From contig JACCES010000014.1 of assembly GCA_013416455.1 (NCBI GenBank), positions 1 through 64,000 of the forward strand: a stretch of 64,000 nucleotides of DNA, written 5' to 3'. The position numbers and the translations under genes were made by a program. This document shows positions 1 through 8,598 of this stretch, one piece after another (position 1 is the first letter of the stretch; each line of letters opens with the position of its first letter). Source of the DNA: Alcaligenaceae bacterium. Lineage in GTDB: Bacteria > Pseudomonadota > Gammaproteobacteria > Burkholderiales > Burkholderiaceae_B. A model generated the notes under the pieces. It saw nothing but the letters and a program-made list of their open reading frames with translations, searched no databases and had not been told where the DNA came from.

Positions 1-443
1 ACTTGCTATTTGGCAGCAGTAATAGCCAGATTGCGACTCTGGTGGAGCGTCAGACGCGCTATGTCATGCTGGTGAAGGTGACAGGCAAAGATACCGAGAC
101 GGTGGTCAATGGGTTGATCAAGCATGCTCGACAACTGCCACGGGAACTCTATAAGTCGCTCACCTGGGATCGGGGCAAGGAGATGGCCGATCACAAGCGC
201 TTCACTTTGGCTACGGATATCAAGGTGTTTTTCTGCGACCCTCAGAATCCCTGGCAACGTGGAACGAATGAGAATACCAACGGCCTTGTGCGGCAATACT
301 TGCCAAAGGGAATTGACCTGTCTGATTACTCGCAAGCTAAGCTCAACGCTATCGCAAGACGATTGAATGAGCGTCCGAGAAAAACCTTAAACTACGAAAC
401 ACCGGCACAACGATTTAACCAGACCGTTGCATCCACCGGTTGA
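1..443 (+). CDS. IS30-family transposase, C-terminal part (5' end outside window)
   Basis: The reading frame is open to the left edge, so only about the last 147 residues of a DDE transposase are visible. It matches the catalytic core of IS30-family enzymes as I know them: TLVERQTRYVMLVKV, the second-Asp block LTWDRGKEMADH, then FCDPQNPWQRGTNENTNGLV holding the catalytic Glu, and the closing block LNERPRKTLNYETPAQRF. IS30 enzymes cut and join the ends of their own element. The gene ends about 6 nt before the probable right end of the element. It sits directly upstream of the diguanylate cyclase gene, so it may influence that gene's expression. Confidence 0.9.
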   Translation, partial: LLFGSSNSQIATLVERQTRYVMLVKVTGKDTETVVNGLIKHARQLPRELYKSLTWDRGKEMADHKRFTLATDIKVFFCDPQNPWQRGTNENTNGLVRQYLPKGIDLSDYSQAKLNAIARRLNERPRKTLNYETPAQRFNQTVASTG

Positions 444-449
444 ATCCGC
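424..449 (+). mobile_element. Probable right terminal inverted repeat of the IS30-family element
   Basis: The stretch around GTTGCATCCACCGGTTGAAT overlaps the transposase stop codon and resembles IS30-family ends, which read TGCAAC...GTTGAATC on this side. The left end lies outside the window, so the repeat cannot be paired and no target duplication can be read. Confidence 0.45.
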
Positions 450-657
450 AGTCGAAAGTCGACACTCACGCACGACCATTTCGACTCTAACACTGCCGTC
501 TGTTCTCGACTTCTATCGCGCAATTTTCCTGCACGAGCCACCTAAAGTACAACCTCCACCCCGGTTGCTGCCTTCGCCAATAGCAAGTCACCACCCCCAA
601 CCATCCCCCAAGCACCACAACGCAGTACACTCCTCGCAACCGCCCCGGGGACTTGCG

Positions 658-2427
658 ATGATCACCCATATTTCTCACCGCTACACGGATCAAGAGGCGC
701 TGGAGGCTTTGCTGAACGACAGCAAGCTTCTGGAAACCATTTCGGCATCCTCCTCCATACTGGTTCAGATTTTCTCGGCAGACACCAACGCCGGGCATCT
801 GCGGGCGGTGTCGGCGCAGATCAGCGCACGGCTGCCACGGGCAACGGTGGTCGGCGCAACCACGGTTGGCGAGGTCTACGAAGGACGCTTGCTCACAAAC
901 AGCACCGTGGTGGGGATTACCTGCTTTGAGAGCTCGACGCTCTCTGTGATGGCGGTCTCTTGCCAGGATGCGGATGTACGTCAGGCTGGCGCCGAACTGG
1001 GGATGCGCATCAGCCAGTACCCAGGCAAGATCGCGGGCGTCATTCTGCTGGCGACCCCGTTGAGCATCGATGCTGGCGTCCTGCTGCAGGGCATCGAATC
1101 GACCGCGGGCGGCTTTCCAATTTTCGGCGGCGGGGCCGGGGATTACGCCGCCATGACCCATTCGCTGGTGTTTGCCGGCGACCAGCACTACCCGCAAGGC
1201 GCGGTGGCGGTGGCGCTGGCCGGGGACGATCTGCACATCGAGTCCAGCACCTACCTGGGCTGGCGGCCTTTGAGTAAGTCGATGCAGGTCACGGAGGTGG
1301 ATCAGCTGCTGATCAAGACGGTCGATGGCAAGCCTGCCTTTGATGTTTATCGGCACTATCTCAACATACCCAATGACGAGAATTTTTTCCTGAACGCACT
1401 GGAGTTTCCATTCCTCCTGGAACGGTCCGGCGAGCTAGTGGCCAGGGTGCCGATCGCGGCGGACAGCGATGGCGCGTTGCAGTTTATCGCCGACATCCAG
1501 GCGGGCGAACGTTTCCGCATCGGTTATGGCGACATGGATTTGATCGTCAGCGATGCCTTGCACATCCACCAATCCATGGCGGACTTTTCGCCGCAGGCGA
1601 TATTCCTGTACACCTGCGGGTGCCGCCGGTTTCTGATGCAGAATGATGTGGACCTGGAAACGCTGCCGTTCGAGGCTTTGGCGCCCACCTTTGGCTTTTA
1701 TACGTATGGGGAATTCTTTTCGTCGAACCACCTCAGGCTGTTGAATTCGACGATGGTGGCGATTGGATTGCGCGAAGGCGAGGCGGCCGATGCCGGTTCG
1801 GATCGGACGCTGGCTCTACATGCCGGTACGGCGGTCGATAGCAGTGATCCCTATGCGCATAAGCACACGCGGGTGGTGTCGCGCCTGATGCGCTTCATCG
1901 ATGCGGTCACGGCGGAGCTTGAGGTCTCCAATCGGGAAATCACCCAGCTTTCGCGGACGGATCGCCTGACCCAGTTGGTCAACCGGATTCAGTTGGATCA
2001 CGTGCTGGAGGAGAACCTGCAGCAGGCCCTGCGCTATGCCGTGCCTTTCTCGATCATCCTGCTGGATCTGGACCACTTCAAGCAGGTCAACGACGTGCAT
2101 GGCCACCTGGTCGGTGATGAGGTGTTGGTGGGCACCGCCAGGATCTTGACGGCGGATACGCGCATCACGGATACGGTAGGACGTTGGGGCGGCGAGGAGT
2201 TCATGATCATCGTGCCGAATTCTGGCTTGGGCAACGCGGCCCGCCTGGCGGAAAAGCTGCGCAGCGGGATCGAGGCTCATGATTTCCCGACCGTCGGGAA
2301 AATGACGGCCAGTTTCGGCGTCACAGGTTTCGCGCCCGAGGATGACGTCGTGACGATGATCAGCCGGGCTGACATGACCCTCTATGCAGCGAAACGCGCG
2401 GGGCGCAATCGAGTCGAGGTGGCGTAG
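658..2427 (+). CDS. FIST sensor domain diguanylate cyclase (FIST-N, FIST-C, GGDEF)
   Basis: A 589-residue soluble protein. The N-terminal ~200 residues look like a FIST-N domain (SILVQIFSADTNAGHLRA... ATVVGATTVGEVYEG), followed by FIST-C up to about residue 390. FIST domains are thought to bind small ligands such as amino acids. A short coiled linker (TAELEVSNREITQLSRTDRL) leads into a GGDEF domain with intact active site GGEEF at residues 511-515 and an RxxD inhibitory site (RITD, residues 502-505) at the usual five-residue distance, so an active, product-inhibited c-di-GMP synthase is expected. The frame is open back to position 427, but the sequence before 658 is Pro/His-rich and derived partly from the IS end. 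The ATG at 658 follows a purine-rich stretch and starts a normal FIST domain, so I choose it. No membrane segments. Confidence 0.88.
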   Translation: MITHISHRYTDQEALEALLNDSKLLETISASSSILVQIFSADTNAGHLRAVSAQISARLPRATVVGATTVGEVYEGRLLTNSTVVGITCFESSTLSVMAVSCQDADVRQAGAELGMRISQYPGKIAGVILLATPLSIDAGVLLQGIESTAGGFPIFGGGAGDYAAMTHSLVFAGDQHYPQGAVAVALAGDDLHIESSTYLGWRPLSKSMQVTEVDQLLIKTVDGKPAFDVYRHYLNIPNDENFFLNALEFPFLLERSGELVARVPIAADSDGALQFIADIQAGERFRIGYGDMDLIVSDALHIHQSMADFSPQAIFLYTCGCRRFLMQNDVDLETLPFEALAPTFGFYTYGEFFSSNHLRLLNSTMVAIGLREGEAADAGSDRTLALHAGTAVDSSDPYAHKHTRVVSRLMRFIDAVTAELEVSNREITQLSRTDRLTQLVNRIQLDHVLEENLQQALRYAVPFSIILLDLDHFKQVNDVHGHLVGDEVLVGTARILTADTRITDTVGRWGGEEFMIIVPNSGLGNAARLAEKLRSGIEAHDFPTVGKMTASFGVTGFAPEDDVVTMISRADMTLYAAKRAGRNRVEVA

Positions 2428-2544
2428 ATCTGACGATCAGGACAGTCTCCTAGCCCGGACATTTCGTCAGCAGTCCCGGTGAAGCGATTTTCGGGTGCGC
2501 CGACTACCCGGCAAGTATGCACGGCACAACGCATCCAGATTTAG

Positions 2545-2872
2545 CCAGCGATGGGGGTACCCTTGAGGGTACCGTAATAGAGATTAAAAGCATCGACATA
2601 GACGCTTATTCTTGGTTTTTGGGCTGCCATGCGTACCCCACAAATACAGAGGCCCCCTTTCGGGGGCCTCGCGCCCTAACATCGAAACGCTAGGGGAGAT
2701 AAGGATGCAGGGAGCCTTTCGGCTCCCGCGCCCGATGGCCGGAGCCATTGGGGAGATGTACGAAAAAAATGCTGCAACCTGAGCAGCCAGTCAATGGACT
2801 TGTGGGGTACCTAAGTGTATAGCGGCGATTTGCTGGTACCCTAAGAGTCAAATTTGAGCTTTTGGTACCCTG
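2545..2872. repeat. Cluster of GGTACC-containing repeats and small hairpins beside tRNA-Pro (island scar)
   Basis: This gene-free stretch (2428-2900) holds six GGTACC or GTACCC sites, near 2553, 2567, 2632, 2805, 2835 and 2863, in both orientations. Two tight hairpins lie between them: AGGCCCCC/GGGGGCCT (2650-2669) and GGGAGCC/GGCTCCC (2710-2727). Spaced short repeats of GGGGTACC type are typical of integrase arm-binding regions of tRNA-targeting islands. No integrase gene is present here. I infer that a former island end remains next to the tRNA 3' end. Confidence 0.5.
2650..2669. terminator. GC-rich 8-bp hairpin, possible terminator
   Basis: AGGCCCCC and GGGGGCCT pair over a TTTC loop. It lies 222 nt past the diguanylate cyclase stop and no clear T-run follows, so terminator function is weakly supported. 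Confidence 0.3.
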
Positions 2873-2900
2873 GTGAATCTGCGTAAGTCCTTGATTTTAT

Positions 2901-2977
<77 letters not shown>

Positions 2978-3208
2978 ACAAGCCTGCAACTATAACACAG
3001 CCGGCATTTCCCGTATTTCCGGGCCGCCCGGGCCGGGCGCTCTTGGCATTCATTTTTTACGCAGCGAAATATTGCTTGGCTTTGTCGGGGTTTTTCCTTG
3101 AATCGATGGCGCTGTATCGGATATGTTCTACCGGAATCGAAGGCCGGGGTGATGGCATCCCGGTCAGTGTCCAGCGCGTCGAGTTGAAGGCGAAATACGG
3201 AGAAGAGG

Positions 3209-4258
3209 ATGTTTGAAAAGGTGGCAATAGTGGGGGCGGGCGCCGTGGGCGGCTATGTCGGGGCGCAGCTCAGCCGGGCCGGGGTAGAAACGGTGTTCAT
3301 CGACCCGTGGCCGCAGCATGTCGAGGCCATGCGAAACAACGGGATCTCCGTTCGCGAGATGAACGAGGCCGAGAACTTCTCCACGCCCGTCCGGGCATTG
3401 CATATCTGCGATGTGCCGCAGCTGATTTCGGAAAAACCGTTCGACGTCGCCTTCATCGCGGTCAAGTCCTATGACACGCGCTGGGCGACCCAGATGATTG
3501 CGCCGTATGTGGCGCCGGGCGGTTGCTTCGTATCGATGCAGAACAGCATCAATGAAGAAGAAATGGCCGCCGTCGTCGGCTGGGGCCGCACGCTGGGCTG
3601 CACGGTGAATCTGCTGGCCGCGGAACTGATCGAGCCCGGCGTCGTGGTGCGGAATTCCCCCCGGGGCACCGACAAGAGCATCGGCCTGTGTGTCGGTGAA
3701 GTCCATGGCCGTGTGACGCCTCGCGTCGAAGCCCTGGTCAGCATGCTGGAACATGCCGATACGGCCAAGGCGACCACCAATCTCTGGGGCGACCGCTGGT
3801 CCAAGCTGGTGATCAACGCGATGCGCAACGGCGTGTCCGCTTCCACCGGCATGAGTGGCAAGCAGCGCGACCTGGATGAGCACGCGCGCGACGTCACCAT
3901 CCGGCTGGGCAGTTCCTGCGTGCGGGTGGGCAAGACGATGGGGCTGGCCCTGGACGCCGTCAGCGGGCTGGATCTCGAAGTGCTGGCGCGCGCGGAAGAA
4001 GATCCCGAAGCCTACAAGACCATCACCGAGATGATCCTCAAGGTCGCGAATTCGCGCAGCGACAGCCAGCGTCCGTCGATGGGGCAGGACATCCGCAAGG
4101 GCCGCCGTACGGAAACGCAGGCGATCAATGGCCTGGTCGCGGAGCGGGGCCGGCAGTTCGGCGTGGATGCGTCGATTCACCAGCGCCTGAACGACATCAT
4201 CCTGCAGGTCGAGGCCGGCAAGCTCACCCCGCATCCCGATCTCATCCGGGATCTCTGA
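3209..4258 (+). CDS. 2-dehydropantoate 2-reductase family protein (ApbA/PanE-like)
   Basis: A 349-residue protein with an N-terminal Rossmann fold (VAIVGAGAVGGYVGAQ) for NADPH and the ApbA C-terminal helical domain (WGDRWSKLVINAMRNGVSA, with the family Lys and Asn). Family members reduce ketopantoate in pantothenate synthesis, but Burkholderiales carry many paralogues used in catabolism, and this one has no pan genes nearby. It is somewhat longer than the ~300-residue biosynthetic enzyme. The start is supported by AGAAGAGG upstream of ATG 3209. A strong hairpin (4271-4298) follows the stop. The exact substrate is not predictable. Confidence 0.85.
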   Translation: MFEKVAIVGAGAVGGYVGAQLSRAGVETVFIDPWPQHVEAMRNNGISVREMNEAENFSTPVRALHICDVPQLISEKPFDVAFIAVKSYDTRWATQMIAPYVAPGGCFVSMQNSINEEEMAAVVGWGRTLGCTVNLLAAELIEPGVVVRNSPRGTDKSIGLCVGEVHGRVTPRVEALVSMLEHADTAKATTNLWGDRWSKLVINAMRNGVSASTGMSGKQRDLDEHARDVTIRLGSSCVRVGKTMGLALDAVSGLDLEVLARAEEDPEAYKTITEMILKVANSRSDSQRPSMGQDIRKGRRTETQAINGLVAERGRQFGVDASIHQRLNDIILQVEAGKLTPHPDLIRDL

Positions 4259-4360
4259 CCGCGCGTCCACGCGCAAGCCCGCGCGCCGCGGCTTGCGCGC
4301 GCTTCCATGCGCCAGTCATGGAACCATGCGCAGCGCACGGTTCCATGTCCGGGGCGCATT
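4256..4360 (+). repeat. Intergenic repeat: stop-codon-linked element head plus CATGGAAC hairpin
   Basis: Starting at the TGA stop of the reductase, the bases TGACCGCGCGTCCACGCGC resemble the start of the GC-rich element that follows other stop codons at 10480 and 29475. A 9-bp hairpin GCGCAAGCC/GGCTTGCGC (4271-4298) may terminate transcription. At 4317-4347 a 14-bp hairpin with one mismatch begins CATGGAACC and ends GGTTCCATG, followed by TCCGGGG; it has the same layout as the hairpin pair near 28.3 kb. The rest of the gap to 4544 shows nothing else recognisable. Confidence 0.55.
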
Positions 4361-4544
4361 CGCTTCATCGCGTCGGGGATTCCGGTGAAAGCCGGTATGA
4401 CTTTAACGGCACAAGTCCGTAGCCATGTCCATGCGTTGCGTCCATACTGAAGCCGGTCCCGTCCGCTAAGCGGCTGAACTGGTGGCAAGCCGCCAGTCGC
4501 CGCCAGGCCATTACCGGCACACGTCAAACCGAGGAAGTGGAAGC

Positions 4545-5439
4545 ATGAGCAGGCGTACACCCTTTGTTCCGAGATCTGCTGTCCCGGAAGCGCTGCTTGG
4601 CGATATCCGGGAGTTAATCGAATCAGCGCGCGATCGTGCCACCTCGGCAGTGAATAGTGAACTGACGATGCTCTACTGGCACATCGGCCGGCGCGTCCAC
4701 ACCCAAGTCTTGGAGGGGGGGGCGGGCCGACTATGGCGAAGAAGTCGTACCGAGTCTGGCTGCGCAGTTAGTGCTGGAGTACGGCAATAGCTTTTCAGTG
4801 AAGAACCTGCGCCGCATGGTGCAATTCGCCATCATCTTCCCCGACGAGCGAATTGTCGTATCACTGATACGACAATTGAGTTGGACGCATTTTATTGCCC
4901 TGATTCCGCTGAAAGACCCGCACCAGCGGGACTATTACGCGCAGATGGCCAGTGCCGAACGATGGAGCGTGCGAACGCTGCGCGAACGCATTGACTCGAT
5001 GCTCTACGAGCGCACAGCCTTGTCCCGGAAGCCGGGCGAGACAATCGCACAAGAGCTGGCGACTATGCGCGATGCCCAGCGCATGTCGCCGGCACTGGTG
5101 ATGCGTGATTCCTATATTCTCAACTTCCTGGGCCTGCAAGATACCTGGCAGGAAAGCGACCTTGAAGCGGCCATCATCCGTGAAATGGAGTCTTTTCTGC
5201 TGGAACTGGGCGCAGGTTTCACCTTTGTCGCCAGGCAGAAACGCATTCAGATCGATGACGAGGATTTTCACCTCGACTTGTTGTTCTACAACGAAATCGT
5301 AGACGGCCTTTCGAAACCGGTGTCCGAGACCGGGATCGAGCCGACGGGCCCGATGGATCCGCTTCCCGCTTCGGCTTTCACCGAATTTGAAGGGCATCAC
5401 TTCCGGCGTTTCCCCCCGAAAGCCCGGATTTCAAGCTGA
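4545..5439 (+). pseudogene. DUF1016 / PDDEXK-nuclease domain protein (YhcG-like), frameshifted and C-terminally altered
   Basis: The gene opens at ATG 4545 after a GAGGAAG ribosome binding site and encodes the DUF1016 N-terminal domain (LGDIRELIESARDRATSAVN, LTMLYWHIGRRVHTQVLEGG). At a run of eight G (about 4715-4722) the frame is lost; removing one G restores RADYGEEVVPSLAAQLVLEYG, which continues in the second frame through FSVKNLRRMVQFA, the PLKDPHQRDYYAQMA block and the start of the nuclease core (IDDEDFHLDLLFYN). After that, near 5290, the expected conserved C-terminus with the catalytic ELK is replaced by unrelated sequence up to the stop at 5437-5439. So it is damaged in two places. 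YhcG-like proteins are often carried on islands and linked to restriction systems. Confidence 0.85.
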
Positions 5440-5457
5440 GCCCGGCACACACGGGAC

Positions 5458-7035
5458 TCAGGCCGCTACCGATGGCGGCTGTTCCTCGGACGCGGGTGAG
5501 CGTTCCACGAACACCTTGGCGATGCGCCGGCCATCCAGTTCGATGATGCGGAAATGCAGTTCCCAGGGGCTGTGCCGCAGCGTGAAGGTTTCGCCGACGC
5601 CGGGCAGTTTGCCCAGCTGCTGGAGCAGGAAGCCGGCGACGGTGCTGAAGTCGTCGGTGTCCTGCGACAGGCCTTCCACGTCGAGCGTCTGCTCGAAGTG
5701 ATGCAGGTCGGTGCCGCCTTCCACGATCCATTGATTTTCGGCCTTCACGATGATGTCCGGGGTCTCGTCCTCGTCGGGGAAGTCGCCGGCGATGGCTTCG
5801 AACACGTCGATCGGCGTGACCAGGCCTTCGACCGTGCCGAATTCGTTGATGACGATGACGAGCTGCCCGCGCGCCGATTTCAGGGTGTTGATGAGATCGA
5901 GCATGCGTACGGCTTCGTGCACGATGATGGGCGGTCGCAGGCGCTGCTGGTTGACGTTGCCGTCGACGATCAGGTCGGTGATGAGGTCCTTGGCGCGGCC
6001 GATGCCGATGATCTCGTCGAGCGAGCCCCTGCATACCGGATAGAAGCCGTGGGGGGTGCGGTTGATCTTGTCCCGCACCGTCTTCGGGTCGTCGTCGACG
6101 TTGATCCAGCTGATGTCGGTGCGCGGCGTCATGACCGAATGGACACTGCGTTCGGCCAGCCGCAGCACGCCGCTGACCATGTGGCGTTCTTCGTCCGCGA
6201 AGGGGATGGGGTCGGCCGGCGCCATGCCGCCGTCGGGCGATTCGGGAGCCGCGCCGCTGCGCTTGCCCAGCATGCGCATGACGGCTTCGGCGGTGCGTTC
6301 GCGCATGGGGCGGTCGGAGCGCATGAGCACCAGGTTGCGCCGGGCCAGCTGGTTCAGGAACTCGATGATGACCGAAAAGCCGATGGCGGCGTACAGATAG
6401 CCCTTGGGCACCTTGAAGCCGAAGCCTTCCGCCACCAGCGAGAAGCCGATCATGAGCAGGAAGCCCAGGCAGAGGATGACCACGGTGGGGTGGGCGTTCA
6501 CGAAGCGGGTGAGGGGCTTGGAAGCCACCAGCATCACGCCGATGGCGATGATCACCGCGGCCATCATGACTTCGAGGTGGTCCACCATGCCCACGGCGGT
6601 GATCACGGCATCGAGCGAGAATACGGCATCCAGCACGACGATCTGCGTCACGATGATGCCGAAGCTCGCATAGGCGGGCGACTGCAGGACGGCGTGGCGC
6701 TTGCCTTCCACCCGTTCGTGCATTTCCATGGTGCCCTTGAAGACCAGGAAGAAGCCGCCCAGTATGAGGATGAGATCGCGGCCCGAGAACCCCATGTCGC
6801 CGACGTGGAACAGCGGCGTGGTCAGGTGGAACATCCACGAGATCGCGGACAGCAGGGCCAGGCGCATGATGAGCGCCAGCGACAGGCCCAGCACACGGGC
6901 CTTGTCCCTTTGGTTTGGAGGAAGTTTGTCCGCCAGGATGGCGATGAAGATCAGGTTGTCGATCCCCAGGACGATCTCGAGGATGACCAGGGTTAGCAGG
7001 CCGACCCAGACCGATGGGTCCAGCAGAAGCTCCAT
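5458..7035 (-). CDS. TerC-family membrane protein with CBS pair and CorC/HlyC domain (YegH/YoaE-like)
   Basis: A 525-residue inner-membrane protein. The first ~240 residues form a TerC domain with about seven hydrophobic helices and the acidic metal-site motifs ([40 protein letters not shown]). Residues ~310-440 are a CBS pair ([34 protein letters not shown]), and the C-terminal ~80 residues are a CorC_HlyC domain. Family members are linked to metal-ion (Mn, Ca, tellurite) homeostasis. I place the start at ATG 7035-7033 because the sequence upstream is a repeat-containing leader. A DUF1016 remnant lies behind its stop and points toward it. Confidence 0.88.
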   Translation of the reverse strand: MELLLDPSVWVGLLTLVILEIVLGIDNLIFIAILADKLPPNQRDKARVLGLSLALIMRLALLSAISWMFHLTTPLFHVGDMGFSGRDLILILGGFFLVFKGTMEMHERVEGKRHAVLQSPAYASFGIIVTQIVVLDAVFSLDAVITAVGMVDHLEVMMAAVIIAIGVMLVASKPLTRFVNAHPTVVILCLGFLLMIGFSLVAEGFGFKVPKGYLYAAIGFSVIIEFLNQLARRNLVLMRSDRPMRERTAEAVMRMLGKRSGAAPESPDGGMAPADPIPFADEERHMVSGVLRLAERSVHSVMTPRTDISWINVDDDPKTVRDKINRTPHGFYPVCRGSLDEIIGIGRAKDLITDLIVDGNVNQQRLRPPIIVHEAVRMLDLINTLKSARGQLVIVINEFGTVEGLVTPIDVFEAIAGDFPDEDETPDIIVKAENQWIVEGGTDLHHFEQTLDVEGLSQDTDDFSTVAGFLLQQLGKLPGVGETFTLRHSPWELHFRIIELDGRRIAKVFVERSPASEEQPPSVAA

Positions 7036-7100
7036 TACGATGAAATCCGGAAATAAAAAAAACATTATAGAGATGCATGCGCGGATATTTGCATGTGCCG

Positions 7101-7163
7101 TGAAGAATTCACGTCCCGCCGGCCGGCGCCGCTTCGCCCCAATGCGCGGGCGCCTGTGGCGCC
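7101..7163 (-). repeat. GC-rich dispersed repeat, reverse-oriented copy
   Basis: Read on the minus strand this stretch runs GGCGCCACAGGCGCCCGCG, then TTGGGGCGAAG, GCGCCGGCCGGC and GAATTCTTCA. This is the same order of blocks as the copies at about 29535-29600 and 56897-56963. It lies in the 305-bp gap between the TerC gene and the ABC transporter. The rest of that gap holds the transporter promoter. Confidence 0.55.
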
Positions 7164-7236
7164 GAAGGGGCTTGCGCGGGGGCACATGCTCAGATGTCGG
7201 GCTGGCGCCAACCGGGCCGCGGTTGCCACAAGAGTC

Positions 7237-7266
7237 TTGACGGGTAATTATGCTCAGTATTAGCAT
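7237..7266 (+). promoter_or_regulatory. Candidate sigma70 promoter and dyad for the ABC transporter operon
   Basis: TTGACG (7237-7242) and TAGCAT (7261-7266) are 18 bp apart, about 75 nt before the binding-protein gene. A dyad ATGCT-CAGTATT-AGCAT (7250-7266) overlaps the -10 box and could be an operator. Confidence 0.45.
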
Positions 7267-7340
7267 AAAGACCGCGCGGTGGCTGTCGCCGCCGCGCATC
7301 CGGGAATCCGGGCCACCCTCATTACTTCGGAACTTCGCGA

Positions 7341-8564
7341 ATGATCATGCCCCTCGCCAAGCGCCTGGCGCAAAACCTTGCCCTTCTATGCGGTGCCGCC
7401 GCCCTTGCCGCAAGCGGCGCGCAGGCGCAGGACACCATCCGGATCGGCGAGCTGAACAGCTACAAGACCCAGCCGGCCTTTCTGGGCCCTTACCGCATGG
7501 GCATGGAGCTCGCGGTCGAACAGATCAATGCGGCGGGCGGCGTCAACGGGCGCCCGCTGCAGCTGGTCATCCGCGATGACAATTCCAACCCGGGCGACGC
7601 CGTGCGCACCGCCGAAGAGCTCGTCACCCGCGAGAAGGTCGATCTCCTGACCGGCACGTTTCTGTCGAACATCGGCCTTGCGGTGGCCGACTACGCCCGC
7701 CACCGCAAGGTCTTCTTCCTGGCCAGCGAGCCCCTGACCGACAAGATCGTGTGGGAACAGGGCAACCGCTACACCTTCCGCCTGCGCAGCTCCACCTATA
7801 TGCAGGTGGCCATGCTGATCCCCGAGGCGGTGAAGATGAACCGCAAGCGCTGGGCGATCGTGTATCCCAACTACGAATATGGCCAATCGGCCGTTGCCAC
7901 CTTCAAGAAGCTGCTGAAGGAAGCCCAGCCGGACGTCGAGTTCGTGGCCGAGCAGGCCACGCCCCTGGGGCGCATCGATGCGGGCAATGTGGTGCAGGCT
8001 CTGTCCGATGCCAAGCCCGACGCGCTCTTCAATGTGCTGTTCGCCGCCGATCTGGCGAAATTCGTCAGGGCGGGCAATCAGCGCCGCTTCTTCAACGACC
8101 TGTCGGTGGTCAGCCTGCTGTCGGGCGAACCCGAATATCTCGACCCGCTGGGCAAGGAAACGCCGGAAGGCTGGGTGGTGACGGGCTATCCCTGGTATGC
8201 CATCGACACGCCTGAACACAAGGCTTTCCTGGAAGCCTATCAGGCGCGCTACAACGATTATCCGCGCCTGGGCACGATCATCGGCTACAGCGCCATCGTG
8301 TCGCTCGCCGAAGGCGTGAAGGCGGCGGGCTCCACAGACACCGAAGCCATGATCCAGGCGTTCCGCGGGCTCGACGTCATGACGCCCTTCGGCCCCATCA
8401 CCTACCGGCCGCAGGACCACCAATCCACCATGGGCGCCTATGTGGGCAAGCTGGGCGTGCGCGACGGCAAAGGCGTGATGACCGATATCCGCTATGTCGA
8501 TGGCGCCACCGTCCTGCCGGCGGACGATCTCGTGAAGCAATGGCGGCCGGCCTCCGCCGAGTGA
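7341..8564 (+). CDS. ABC transporter periplasmic substrate-binding protein (Leu/Ile/Val-type, LivK-like)
   Basis: A 407-residue exported protein. Residues 1-29 form a Sec signal peptide (charged MAKRLAQ-like start, [14 protein letters not shown] core, AQA cleavage site). The mature part is a two-lobed Peripla_BP_6 receptor: [58 protein letters not shown]. It starts a four-gene operon with fused permease and two ATPases. An ATG at 7347 is an alternative start and changes only two residues. The ligand cannot be read from sequence; such transporters in Burkholderiales import aromatic acids, urea or amides as often as branched-chain amino acids. Confidence 0.9.
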   Translation: MIMPLAKRLAQNLALLCGAAALAASGAQAQDTIRIGELNSYKTQPAFLGPYRMGMELAVEQINAAGGVNGRPLQLVIRDDNSNPGDAVRTAEELVTREKVDLLTGTFLSNIGLAVADYARHRKVFFLASEPLTDKIVWEQGNRYTFRLRSSTYMQVAMLIPEAVKMNRKRWAIVYPNYEYGQSAVATFKKLLKEAQPDVEFVAEQATPLGRIDAGNVVQALSDAKPDALFNVLFAADLAKFVRAGNQRRFFNDLSVVSLLSGEPEYLDPLGKETPEGWVVTGYPWYAIDTPEHKAFLEAYQARYNDYPRLGTIIGYSAIVSLAEGVKAAGSTDTEAMIQAFRGLDVMTPFGPITYRPQDHQSTMGAYVGKLGVRDGKGVMTDIRYVDGATVLPADDLVKQWRPASAE

Positions 8565-8598
8565 GCGGGCCGGGCGTCCCTGCCGGGCGGGCGCGGCC

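Noticed and set aside
427-657. N-terminal 77-residue extension of the FIST-GGDEF protein
   Set aside because: It overlaps the IS end, is Pro/His-rich, and a normal FIST start with ATG exists at 658.
5554-6996. A 480-codon plus-strand frame antisense to the TerC-family gene
   Set aside because: Shadow of the TerC/CBS/CorC coding sequence; composition (Asp/His/Gln/Val-rich) fits a reverse frame and no motif is visible.
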